Source: Alphaproteobacteria bacterium (lineage in GTDB: Bacteria; Pseudomonadota; Alphaproteobacteria; Rhodospirillales; Magnetospirillaceae). Taken from it: a DNA stretch of 38,474 bases. Shown here piece by piece: positions 14,029 to 21,136 of the stretch. Position 1 is the stretch's first letter. Each line of letters starts with the position of its first letter. The DNA lies in NCBI GenBank assembly GCA_021325215.1, contig JAJPHO010000094.1, positions 1-38,474 of the forward strand, given 5' to 3'. The notes beneath the pieces are model-generated. The model was not told where the DNA came from and did no database searches. It worked only from the letters and a program-made list of their open reading frames with translations. Position numbers and translations under genes: made by a program.

Positions 14029-14904
14029 TTATGGCTTGGGCTGGGTGGATGGCGGGTGGGGCGCGGAATTGCCGCGGGCGAGCGCCCCTATCGCCGCCGA
14101 CAGATTGTCGAGCAGGGCTTGCACCTGGGCCGCGGAATAGCCGCCGAGGAAGGCGAAGGCGATGCGGCCGAGCGCCACCATCTCGACGGTGTTCCCGTTC
14201 GCGCCGGGCGCCGGCTTGTAGATCGCGTCGAACAGGATTTCGCCCAGGATCAGCGCGGACATCATGCCCAGCATCACGCGGATCCAGTAGGTGCTCTCAT
14301 ATTTCTGGTCGTAGTTGCCGTGCGCGATATAGCGGTTGACGATCGACAGATTGGCGAAGGCGGAGCCCAGCGACGCGGTCGACAGCAGGAACAGATTCGC
14401 CGCCAGCGCCGCCCAGCCGTCGATCTCGAGCCAGTTCTGCGCCAGGGTGCTGATGCGGATCACCTTGAGGCCGCTGAGCCCGCATACCATCACCAGGCAC
14501 AAGGCGGCGAACAGCAGCAGCTGGCGGACCAGACGCACCGGCCCCAGCGCATATAGCAGCGGATGGACGCCGGCTTCGGACGCCATCAGCAGAATGGTGT
14601 TGGGATGGGCGGGCGCGACCAGGACGGCGAGCTGGCCATGGACCTCGATCAGGTCGGCGAGCCTTTCGGCGCTGTCGGCCGGCTGGGTCAGCGCCCGGGC
14701 GACGCGTCCGCCCAGGTCGGGGGGGACCTGTTTGCCCCAGGTGGTGGCGAAAGCGGTCATCGCCTCGCATTCCCGCACCAGGGTCGCCGGCAATCCCTGC
14801 ATCGCCGGCGCAGTATTGTCCGCGGCTGCCGCGGCGGAGCGCGGCGGGCTGGGGCGCCAGCGCAGGGCGGAGGAGCGAGGATAAAGGCCGGTCTCGGCGC
14901 TCAT
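14029..14904 (-). CDS. Four-helix inner-membrane protein, first gene of the DUF2589 operon
   Basis: A 291-residue protein with a long cytoplasmic N-terminal region (residues 1-125, containing helical segments such as LVRECEAMTAFATTWGKQVP) and four hydrophobic helices at about 127-147, 163-186, 208-229 and 243-259. A positive-inside charge distribution is visible. The C-terminus is short and proline-rich. It is the promoter-proximal gene of the leftward operon and would be the membrane base of any complex made by it. The SD is weak (GGGAATTAGACC before ATG). I do not recognise the family. Confidence 0.7.
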   Translation of the reverse strand: MSAETGLYPRSSALRWRPSPPRSAAAAADNTAPAMQGLPATLVRECEAMTAFATTWGKQVPPDLGGRVARALTQPADSAERLADLIEVHGQLAVLVAPAHPNTILLMASEAGVHPLLYALGPVRLVRQLLLFAALCLVMVCGLSGLKVIRISTLAQNWLEIDGWAALAANLFLLSTASLGSAFANLSIVNRYIAHGNYDQKYESTYWIRVMLGMMSALILGEILFDAIYKPAPGANGNTVEMVALGRIAFAFLGGYSAAQVQALLDNLSAAIGALARGNSAPHPPSTQPKP

Positions 14905-15150
14905 GGTCTAATTCCCGGTTCACGATGAATTTCGACCAATGGTTGTTGTTCTTTGGTCGATCGTGCCGTGATTGAAGCGCCATGCCTCGATCTATGACAA
15001 TCGCCAGGAACAGGTATTCCAATAAAGGCGCAATCTTTGGCTGTATCGCATTCTACCAGTTTCCGGGTATGTCTAGGCTTCCTTGGTTGTGTAAAAGTAA
15101 ACAATGCAATTTAAGGTTGCTTTCTCTCTTCTCTAGTTGCGAGATTTTTC
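14905..15150. promoter_or_regulatory. Divergent promoter region between the two arms of the locus
   Basis: A 246-bp region, clearly more AT-rich than the flanking genes, that must hold the promoters for both the leftward ten-gene operon and the rightward pair. It includes a perfect inverted repeat TCGACCAA (14932-14939) and TTGGTCGA (14953-14960) with a 13-nt spacer, 28 nt upstream of the leftward ATG. I could not fix -35 and -10 boxes with confidence. Confidence 0.6.
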
Positions 15151-16638
15151 ATGCCCTCGACCATTCCTTATGATCCCTCCCTGGTTCTCGGCAATATCGT
15201 CAGCCAGGAGAGACTGGATAACCTCGTCAAGATCAGCGACCTCCAGGCGCCGGCCGACGCGGCGGAGGACGAACTCAATTCCCTGATCTCGGTCAAGCGT
15301 TCGCTGGACATGACCGTCCAGGAACTGGTCAACATGGCGGTTGATCCTGCCAGCGTCATCCAGGCCAGCAACGATGTCGGCAAGCAGATCGCCGAGGCGG
15401 CGAAAGACTACGCTCAAAAGAAGATCGAAGCGGAAAAGGCCACGCAACCGCTGAAGGCGAAGATCCGCTCGATCGGTGAGAGCGTGGAAAGCCCGATCGA
15501 CTACAATCGTTCGGAGATCAAGATGATGCCGTTGTCGGCGGACTCGATGAAGATGAACGTGCAATATTTCGCCTTCGACGAGAACGAACAGGATTCGGCC
15601 ACCCACGCGGCGACGGTCAGCGCCTTTGCCAGCGAGGAAGTGTCCTATCTGGGTGACAGTTTCAGCAGCCAGGTCAGCGGTTCGGTGTCCTCGCAGATAA
15701 ACAGCCAGCATTCCCGCCACAGCATCGCCGGGACGCTGGTGGTTTCGGTCAGCTGCACCCACAAGCAGGCCGCGGTGCTGGCGCCCTTCATCCTCGACGT
15801 CGACAAGGGCATCCGCGTCTGGAACAAGACCTTCCCCGACGCCATGATCAAGACCGACAGCGTGGCCAGCATGGCGCAGATCGCGGCGCAGCAGGACACC
15901 CAGGCCGAGAAGTCGCTGACCCTGCTGTCGGGAGCCACCTATGGTTCCTGCTTCGTCGGCATGGTGCATGTGCTCAACACCACCGACACCCGCAGCAGCG
16001 AGGCGATGTATTCGGTGGCCGCCAAGCTGCAGAGCCAGTTCAAGGTCGCCGGCTGGTTCGCCGACGTATCCGGGGGGTTCGGCGTCGCTTCCAGCTTCTC
16101 CAGCGATGCCAAGAGCCTGCTGAGCGTGCAGAATGTCAGCTCGCACTGCACCCTGATCACCATGGGCTCGATCCCGTCGATCAAGTCGAACTCGGTGAAG
16201 ATGGGTGTCGAAAGCTTCGCCGACGACGACGGCGCCAAGTCGATGGCGGCGCTGCTGAAGCTGCAGAACGCGACCGCGTCGGATCAGGATTCGGTCGACA
16301 GTTCGGCGGCGGCGGCGCGCACCGGCGGCCAGATGGTGGCGCTGCAGAATTCCAAGATCACCGCGGCCATCAGCGCCCTCAACGAGATCGATGACGGCGC
16401 CAACAAGATTATCGATACCAACTCGATGATGGATGCTCTGGACGATTACATCCAGAAGTGCCTGTCCGGTAATATCGGGGTGCCGATCAATTACTACCTC
16501 AAGCCGATCACCCGCTCGCAATTGGCCCAGATGTGGGTGGCGAAATATTATCCGGGCAAGTTTCTGGCGGTGAGCGGCGACGACAGCGCTCCGGCGTCGT
16601 CGTCGGGGGCCGCCGCCCCGGCCTCGTCCGGCAGCTGA
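15151..16638 (+). CDS. Serine-rich soluble protein of unknown family
   Basis: A 495-residue protein with no signal peptide or TM segment and a low-complexity Ala/Ser tail. The N-terminal 125 residues are helical (SLDMTVQELVNMAVDP, then QIAEAAKDYAQKKIEAEKAT). The centre (about residues 130-350) is rich in Ser/Thr with alternating hydrophobic residues typical of beta strands: EEVSYLGDSFSSQVSGSVSS, SIAGTLVVSVSCTHKQAAVL, SGATYGSCFVGMVHVLNTTD and SSHCTLITMGSIPSIKSNSV. A C-terminal helical part ends NYYLKPITRSQLAQMWVAKY. The alternation and Gly/Ser content would fit a beta-rich assembly or a pore-forming type of fold, but I cannot name one. It is the first gene of the rightward pair and overlaps the next by TGATG. 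Confidence 0.75.
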   Translation: MPSTIPYDPSLVLGNIVSQERLDNLVKISDLQAPADAAEDELNSLISVKRSLDMTVQELVNMAVDPASVIQASNDVGKQIAEAAKDYAQKKIEAEKATQPLKAKIRSIGESVESPIDYNRSEIKMMPLSADSMKMNVQYFAFDENEQDSATHAATVSAFASEEVSYLGDSFSSQVSGSVSSQINSQHSRHSIAGTLVVSVSCTHKQAAVLAPFILDVDKGIRVWNKTFPDAMIKTDSVASMAQIAAQQDTQAEKSLTLLSGATYGSCFVGMVHVLNTTDTRSSEAMYSVAAKLQSQFKVAGWFADVSGGFGVASSFSSDAKSLLSVQNVSSHCTLITMGSIPSIKSNSVKMGVESFADDDGAKSMAALLKLQNATASDQDSVDSSAAAARTGGQMVALQNSKITAAISALNEIDDGANKIIDTNSMMDALDDYIQKCLSGNIGVPINYYLKPITRSQLAQMWVAKYYPGKFLAVSGDDSAPASSSGAAAPASSGS

Positions 16639-17360
16639 TGATCCGCGTCTTGCCGGCACGGCGGCGTCTTTCCCTGGACGCCGCCGAACTGCGGCTGCTG
16701 CAGGAGCTCGCTGCGGCGACCCAGGCGGCGCCGGTACGGATGGGCGCCTTCCTGCAGCGGCACTTCTTCACCGAGGCGGCCGGCCGCGCCCTGATCCTGC
16801 AGCCGGGCGGGGCCTTCGGATATTATTATCTGCGCCGCGACCTGTTCGAGCAGGATGACCGCCTGGCGGCGGAGACCCGGGCGCTGCTCGATCTCATCGT
16901 CTTGATCGCGCGCCTGCGCCGGCGCCGGCTGATCCATGTGTTCCCCGTCGACAGGCCCGCCGACGCCGACATGCTGTTCGTCGGCGGCTTGTTCCGGTCC
17001 CCCAGGCGCAGTACCGCCCATATCATCCTCAACGAGCGCGGCGACTACACGTTTCAGCCGGACTCCATCCAGGATGAAAAGGATGAGGAGATCTATCGCG
17101 GCGTCCGTCTCGATGGCGATCTCTATGCCCTGGTTCTCGATCAGTCGCGGGGATTGGTCGATGTGATGCCCGATATCCGTGACTGTCTCGCCGCTCCGCC
17201 GGACCCGCCCCCGCCCCCGAAGCCGCCGCTATGGCGCCGCCATGCGGTGGCGCTGGTCGGATTGCTGGCGCTGCTGGCCGTCCTGGTCGATGCCGGCCTC
17301 TGGTGGCGCTATTACCGGCCCTCCCCGACGCTGGTAGAGAGCAAAATTCACAACTTTTAA
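16638..17360 (+). CDS. Tail-anchored membrane protein of unknown function
   Basis: A 240-residue protein starting at ATG 16638, whose A is also the last base of the preceding TGA stop. Residues 1-185 form a soluble, probably cytoplasmic domain (ALILQPGGAFGYYYLRRDLF near 51, RRRLIHVFPVDRPADADMLF near 96, then STAHIILNERGDYTFQPD). A proline run (PPDPPPPPKPP, 187-197) leads to one hydrophobic helix (about 203-223) and a short C-terminal end. It is likely to bring the 495-residue partner or the DUF2589 proteins to the membrane, an inference from context. No family recognised. Confidence 0.72.
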   Translation: MIRVLPARRRLSLDAAELRLLQELAAATQAAPVRMGAFLQRHFFTEAAGRALILQPGGAFGYYYLRRDLFEQDDRLAAETRALLDLIVLIARLRRRRLIHVFPVDRPADADMLFVGGLFRSPRRSTAHIILNERGDYTFQPDSIQDEKDEEIYRGVRLDGDLYALVLDQSRGLVDVMPDIRDCLAAPPDPPPPPKPPLWRRHAVALVGLLALLAVLVDAGLWWRYYRPSPTLVESKIHNF

Positions 17361-17383
17361 TTGCTTTTTACGAGTCGTGCTGC

Positions 17384-17412
17384 GGCGGACTTTGTCCGCC
17401 ATCTTTCATTTT
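17384..17412 (+). terminator. Probable terminator of the 15151-17360 transcript
   Basis: A perfect 7-bp GC-rich stem (GGCGGAC at 17384-17390, GTCCGCC at 17394-17400) with a TTT loop is followed by a T-rich stretch ATCTTTCATTTT. It lies 23 nt past the stop of the tail-anchored protein. Confidence 0.6.
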
Positions 17413-17539
17413 GAGACAGTCTTTGGCACTTGACGTGCCAAATAAAAGGCCATCTTTAGACATGTGTGGTCTACCTAATTTCAGGGATATTAGGTGAAAG
17501 TGCGGTGTGTCAAAGTGTCGACTGCAAGTTGAGGTTGTA

Positions 17540-17557
17540 GTAATAAACCTTTATTAC
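17540..17557. promoter_or_regulatory. Perfect 18-bp dyad upstream of the response regulator
   Basis: GTAATAAA and TTTATTAC form perfect 8-bp arms around CC, 53 nt upstream of the GTG start at 17611. The size and symmetry suit a homodimeric regulator such as the NarL-type protein encoded next to it, so autoregulation is a reasonable guess. Confidence 0.5.
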
Positions 17558-17610
17558 CGCATAGGGCGTCAGCTTGCCGATGAAACTGTCTGTTGCAATC
17601 GGATTATAGC

Positions 17611-18261
17611 GTGAATCCTCTGATCGTCGTCGAAACAGACTCATTGATGCAAGACAGGCTTCGCTCGATTTTCGAGAGGGCGCTGGGGCTGGCGCAGGAT
17701 CTCGTCTGTTTCACCGAGAACATGGCCGATGCCTGTCGCCTGACCGCCGCCCGACAGTTCGGATTGGCCCTGGTCGATATCGGCTCCATCGAGATGGACG
17801 GAACCGAGACCATCCGTTGCCTGCACAGGGGCGACGCCGACCTGCCGATCCTGGCCTTGTCGGGACCGAGCAACCGGCAGACCGTGCTGGCCGCGCTGCA
17901 GGCGGGTGCCAGCGGCTATCTGCTGAAAGAGCGGGATGACGGCGAGATCGCGCTGTTCATCCGCAGCGTGCTGCGCGGCGGCTGCCCGATCGATCCTTTC
18001 GTCGCCTGCCACATCGTCGATGTCGCCCGGCAGGCGGCGCCGATTCTGCCCTCCGTCTTCCCGACGCCGCCGCTGAGCCCGAGGGAGATGGAGGTGCTGC
18101 ATCTGGTGGCCAAAGGGTTCGCCAACCGCGAGGTCTCCAACCTGCTGCACCTGTCGGTGCTGACGGTGGAATGCCACATGAAGAACATCTACCGGAAGCT
18201 CGAGGTCAAATCCCGTACCCAGGCGGTGTTCGAGGCGCGCGCGGTCGGGCTGCTTCCTTGA
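17611..18261 (+). CDS. NarL/LuxR-family response regulator
   Basis: A 216-residue two-domain regulator. A receiver domain (residues 1-125) has the acidic pocket written VVETDS rather than the usual two adjacent aspartates, phospho-acceptor Asp56 in LALVDIGSIEMDG and the conserved Lys in GYLLKE. A LuxR HTH (residues 154-216) reads LSPREMEVLHLVAKGFANRE, then SVLTVECHMKNIYRKLEVKS. GTG at 17611 is preferred: it opens directly onto the first receiver strand, whereas an in-frame TTG at 17593 adds six residues. No histidine kinase is present, so it may be an orphan regulator of the channel/DUF2589 locus beside it. It converges with the aminopeptidase gene with 3 nt between the stops. Confidence 0.87.
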   Translation: MNPLIVVETDSLMQDRLRSIFERALGLAQDLVCFTENMADACRLTAARQFGLALVDIGSIEMDGTETIRCLHRGDADLPILALSGPSNRQTVLAALQAGASGYLLKERDDGEIALFIRSVLRGGCPIDPFVACHIVDVARQAAPILPSVFPTPPLSPREMEVLHLVAKGFANREVSNLLHLSVLTVECHMKNIYRKLEVKSRTQAVFEARAVGLLP

Positions 18262-18264
18262 GCG

Positions 18265-19659
18265 TTATGAGGGGAAGAGCCGGGTGATCGCCGCATAGAC
18301 CGCGCGCAAAGTCATCGCCTCGCCGCCTTCCGGCCGGCCGGGCTTGGCCGAGGGATTCCAGGCATAGAGGTCGAAATGGGCCCAGCGCGTCTCCGCGGAG
18401 ACGAATTCGGCCAGGAAGAGTGCGGCGGTGACGGCGCCGGCGAACGGGCTGTCGCTGGCGTTGTTGATGTCGGCGATCTTGCTGTCGAGCATCTTGCGGT
18501 AAGGCGCCCACAGCGGCATGCGCCACAGCGGGTCCTGCTGCTCGGTGCCGGCCTTCAGCAGCGTGTCGGCCAGATCGTCATGGCGCGAGAACAAAGCCGG
18601 CAGCTCGGGGCCCAGCGCGGTGCGCGCCGCACCGGTCAGGGTAGCGAAATCGATCAGCAGGTCGGGCTTCTCGGTCCCGGCCTCGGCCAAAGCGTCGCAC
18701 AGGATCAGCCGGCCTTCGGCATCGGTATTGCCGATCTCGACCGACAGGCCGGCGCGGGTCTTGATGATATCGAGCGGACGGAAGGCGTCGCCCGACACCG
18801 CATTCTCGACGGCGGGCACCAGCACGCGCAGGCGCACCGGCAGCTTGGCGTCCATGATGGCATCGGCCAGGCCGAGCGCGACGGCGGAACCGCCCATATC
18901 CTTCTTCATGATCTTCATGCCCGAGGCGGGCTTGAGGTCCAATCCGCCGCTGTCGAAGCAGACGCCCTTGCCGACCAGGGTCAGCTTGGGATCGGACGGC
19001 TTGCCCCAATGCAGGTCGATCAGGCGCGGCGCCCGGTGCGGCGCCGCGGCGCGGCCGACCGCATGGATGGCGGGGTAATTGTCGTCGAGCAGGGCGTCGC
19101 CGACGATCACCCGGCACTCGGCGCCGTGCTTCTGGGCCAGGCCGGCGGCGACATTGGCCAGCTCTTCCGGCCCGAGATCATTGGCCGGGGTGTTGACCAG
19201 ATCGCGGGCCAGCCCGATCGCCGAAGCCAGGCGAATGACCAAAGCGCGGTCGGCGGCGGCCGGCCAGGTCAGGCGGGCTGCCTTGGCATCGTCGGCAGGC
19301 TTGCTCTTGTAGCGGCCGAATTTGTAATGGGCCAGCGCCCAAGCCAAAGCGACATTGTTGGCCTGATCGGGCGGCAGGGCGGCATCGACGCGCCAGGCCC
19401 CGGCAGGCAGCTTCGACGGCAGGTTGGCGAAGCTCCAGAAATCATCCTTGTCCCAACCGAACAGCGCGCCTTCGAGAACGCCTTTCGCGTCGGGCAGCAG
19501 GCAGACCGAGCCCGGCTCGGCGGTGAACCCCGAGACCTCGATCCAGCCGCGCCGCGCCGAAGGCTGCGCTTCCAGCCACTTCTTGAAGGCCGTCTTGCCG
19601 AAAGCCAGGATGGGCAGGTCGGGAGTTCCGTCGGCGGCGAAATGGGGATCGAAGGTCAT
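18265..19659 (-). CDS. M17 family leucyl aminopeptidase
   Basis: Two-metal cytosolic aminopeptidase of 464 residues, PepA/PepB type. The catalytic domain shows ARDLVNTPANDLGPEEL near residue 153, LVGKGVCFDSGGLDLKP near 229 with metal-binding Lys and Asp, MKIMKKDMGGSA near 249 and the family signature NTDAEGRLIL near 314. The N-terminal domain is short and diverged. It removes N-terminal residues, often leucine, from peptides during protein turnover. It is preceded by a 58-bp divergent gap from the glutathione S-transferase gene. PepA-like and PepB-like specificity cannot be told apart here. Confidence 0.92.
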   Translation of the reverse strand: MTFDPHFAADGTPDLPILAFGKTAFKKWLEAQPSARRGWIEVSGFTAEPGSVCLLPDAKGVLEGALFGWDKDDFWSFANLPSKLPAGAWRVDAALPPDQANNVALAWALAHYKFGRYKSKPADDAKAARLTWPAAADRALVIRLASAIGLARDLVNTPANDLGPEELANVAAGLAQKHGAECRVIVGDALLDDNYPAIHAVGRAAAPHRAPRLIDLHWGKPSDPKLTLVGKGVCFDSGGLDLKPASGMKIMKKDMGGSAVALGLADAIMDAKLPVRLRVLVPAVENAVSGDAFRPLDIIKTRAGLSVEIGNTDAEGRLILCDALAEAGTEKPDLLIDFATLTGAARTALGPELPALFSRHDDLADTLLKAGTEQQDPLWRMPLWAPYRKMLDSKIADINNASDSPFAGAVTAALFLAEFVSAETRWAHFDLYAWNPSAKPGRPEGGEAMTLRAVYAAITRLFPS

Positions 19660-19717
19660 CGTTGCTCCAGGGGGGTAAACGCGGTAACAGCAATCATCCT
19701 ATTCGGTGAGAGGCACA

Positions 19718-20338
19718 ATGAACAATCTCGAGCTCGTCATCGGCACCAAGCGCTTCTCCTCCTGGTCCCTGCGTCCCTGGCTGGCGCTGAAGCAGGCGCA
19801 GCTGCCCTTCACCGAAACGATCATCGAGCTGCGTCAGCCGGAAACCCGGGCCGAGATCGCCAAGCATTCGCCCTCGGGCAAGATTCCGGTGCTGAAGCAT
19901 GGCGGGCTGCTGGTGTGGGACAGCCTGTCGATCTGCGAATATGTCGCCGAGCTGGCCTGCGCCCATTCGCTGTGGCCGGAGAATCGCGGGGCGAGGGCGG
20001 TTGCCCGGTCGGTTTCCGCCGAGATGCATTCCGGCTTCGTGTCCTTGCGCCAGACTCTGCCGATGGAGTCCGGGCACGACTTCCCCGATTTCACCCCGAC
20101 CGCCGAGGCCCAGGCCGATATCGAGCGCATCCAGGCGATCTGGCGCGATTGCCGCCAGCGCTTCGGCGCGACGGGCGATTTCCTGTTCGGACGGTGGAGC
20201 ATGGCCGACGCGATGTTCGCGCCGGTGATCTTCCGCTTCGAAAGCTACCGCATCCCGCAGGACGAGGTCGGGCAGGCCTATATGCAGGCGATGCTGGCGC
20301 TGCCCGGCATGCAGCAGTGGCGGGTGGAGAGTTTGTAG
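19718..20338 (+). CDS. Glutathione S-transferase family protein
   Basis: A 206-residue protein from the ATG at 19718 (an in-frame GTG at 19706 would add four residues). The thioredoxin-fold N-terminal domain reads LELVIGTKRFSSWSLRPWLA, with the Ser at the catalytic position, followed by SPSGKIPVLKHGG and DSLSICEYVAE, the glutathione gamma-glutamyl site. The helical C-terminal domain contains FLFGRWSMADAMFAPVIFR, the typical GST N-capping box region with its conserved Asp. It conjugates or isomerises small electrophiles; the substrate is unknown. It converges with the TetR gene. Confidence 0.9.
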   Translation: MNNLELVIGTKRFSSWSLRPWLALKQAQLPFTETIIELRQPETRAEIAKHSPSGKIPVLKHGGLLVWDSLSICEYVAELACAHSLWPENRGARAVARSVSAEMHSGFVSLRQTLPMESGHDFPDFTPTAEAQADIERIQAIWRDCRQRFGATGDFLFGRWSMADAMFAPVIFRFESYRIPQDEVGQAYMQAMLALPGMQQWRVESL

Positions 20339-20359
20339 CCGCTTTCGCGGGGGTGGCGA

Positions 20360-21004
20360 CTACTTCTTCTTCGGCCCGTAATGGTCGAGGAACATCGCGA
20401 CCGCCGCTTCGACATTGCGCTTGATCTCGGTCTCCGACGGCATCTGGTCGATGTCGCACAGGCAGCGGAACTGCAGATCGCCTTTGACCAGCGCGAGGAA
20501 CTGGCGCGCCGCCATCTTGGTGTCGTCGACGGCCAGCAGGCCGGCCTCGGTCCATTGGCGGAAGAAGTCCGAAATCAGGCCGCCGATCGAGATCTGCCCG
20601 CTCTGATACATCTCGCGGCCCAGTTCGGGGAAGGTGTTCAGCTCGCCGATCACCACGCGGAAAATGGTCAGCGAGGTCGGCTCGGTCACGTAATGCATGA
20701 ATTGCGTGCCGATCTGGCACAGCATCTTGTTGATGTCCCGCTCATCCGTCGTCGACACGCTGGTCAGCGCGTCCTGCAGCCGCTGGCGGACCGTTCCCAC
20801 CACCGCGCCGAACAGCTGCTCCTTGTTTTCGAAATGAGCGTAGAGCGTCGATTTCGACACGCCGGCATGCTTGGCCACCGCATCCATGCTGGTGCTGCCA
20901 TAGCCGGCATTGAGGAACAATTCGCGGGCGGCGGTCAGGATCTGGCCGACCTTGCCTTGCGGATCGGAAGTGCGGTGGGTCTGGGTGTCGCTCATCTGGT
21001 TCAT
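20360..21004 (-). CDS. TetR family transcriptional regulator of the efflux operon
   Basis: A 214-residue repressor, AcrR-like. The HTH spans about residues 18-65: QILTAARELFLNAGYGSTSM, then DAVAKHAGVSKSTLYAHFENKEQL. The C-terminal ligand and dimer domain is diverged and ends in a lysine tail. ATG at 21004 or at 20995 are both possible. It is divergent from the EmrA-EmrB-NodT operon with 132 bp between starts, and that gap holds two copies of AACTGTTCGGT, the likely operator. Release by a toxic compound would induce efflux. Confidence 0.9.
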   Translation of the reverse strand: MNQMSDTQTHRTSDPQGKVGQILTAARELFLNAGYGSTSMDAVAKHAGVSKSTLYAHFENKEQLFGAVVGTVRQRLQDALTSVSTTDERDINKMLCQIGTQFMHYVTEPTSLTIFRVVIGELNTFPELGREMYQSGQISIGGLISDFFRQWTEAGLLAVDDTKMAARQFLALVKGDLQFRCLCDIDQMPSETEIKRNVEAAVAMFLDHYGPKKK

Positions 21005-21008
21005 ACTA

Positions 21009-21082
21009 AACTGTTCGGTTTTACCCTAGACAAATCGATTCGGCGGGTCTATCTAAATCGGCATCGGACTGAACTGTTCGGT
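21009..21082. promoter_or_regulatory. Candidate TetR operators and divergent promoter
   Basis: AACTGTTCGGT occurs twice in the same orientation, at 21009-21019 (just upstream of the regulator ATG) and 21072-21082. The second is part of the imperfect dyad CTGTTCGGTACAG. Between them TAGAC (21027-21031) and GTCTA (21047-21051) form another dyad. The placement is as expected for autoregulation plus control of the pump genes. Confidence 0.6.
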
Positions 21083-21136
21083 ACAGAATTCCGGCGCCTC
21101 TTGATATAGGGCGCAAGCCAAGAAAAGGAAAGCAGC

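Larger units (their letters stand above)
17361..17610. promoter_or_regulatory. Hairpin- and dyad-rich intergenic region before the LuxR-type regulator
   Basis: A 250-bp AT-rich region with four separate dyads. GGCGGAC-TTT-GTCCGCC (17384-17400) is followed by ATCTTTCATTTT. TTTGGCAC and GTGCCAAA (17422-17442) surround a 5-nt loop. ACCTAAT and ATTAGGT (17473-17495) flank 9 nt. GTAATAAACCTTTATTAC (17540-17557) is a perfect 18-bp palindrome-like dyad. The first probably terminates the rightward pair; the last two are operator-like and sit upstream of the regulator gene. Confidence 0.6.

Noticed and set aside
10583-14904. Prophage or T6SS fragment
   Set aside because: The LysM hydrolase suggests a lysis or injection module, but there are no capsid, tail, sheath, baseplate, integrase or VgrG/Hcp genes in the window.
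14563-14928. Plus-strand open frame opposite the four-helix membrane protein
   Set aside because: It has no SD or recognisable domain and is the complement of a credible membrane protein.
17580-17609. Nine-codon leader ORF just before the response regulator
   Set aside because: It has an ATG and ends 1 nt before the regulator's GTG, but no SD and no attenuator-like codon run. It could couple translation, but evidence is too thin.
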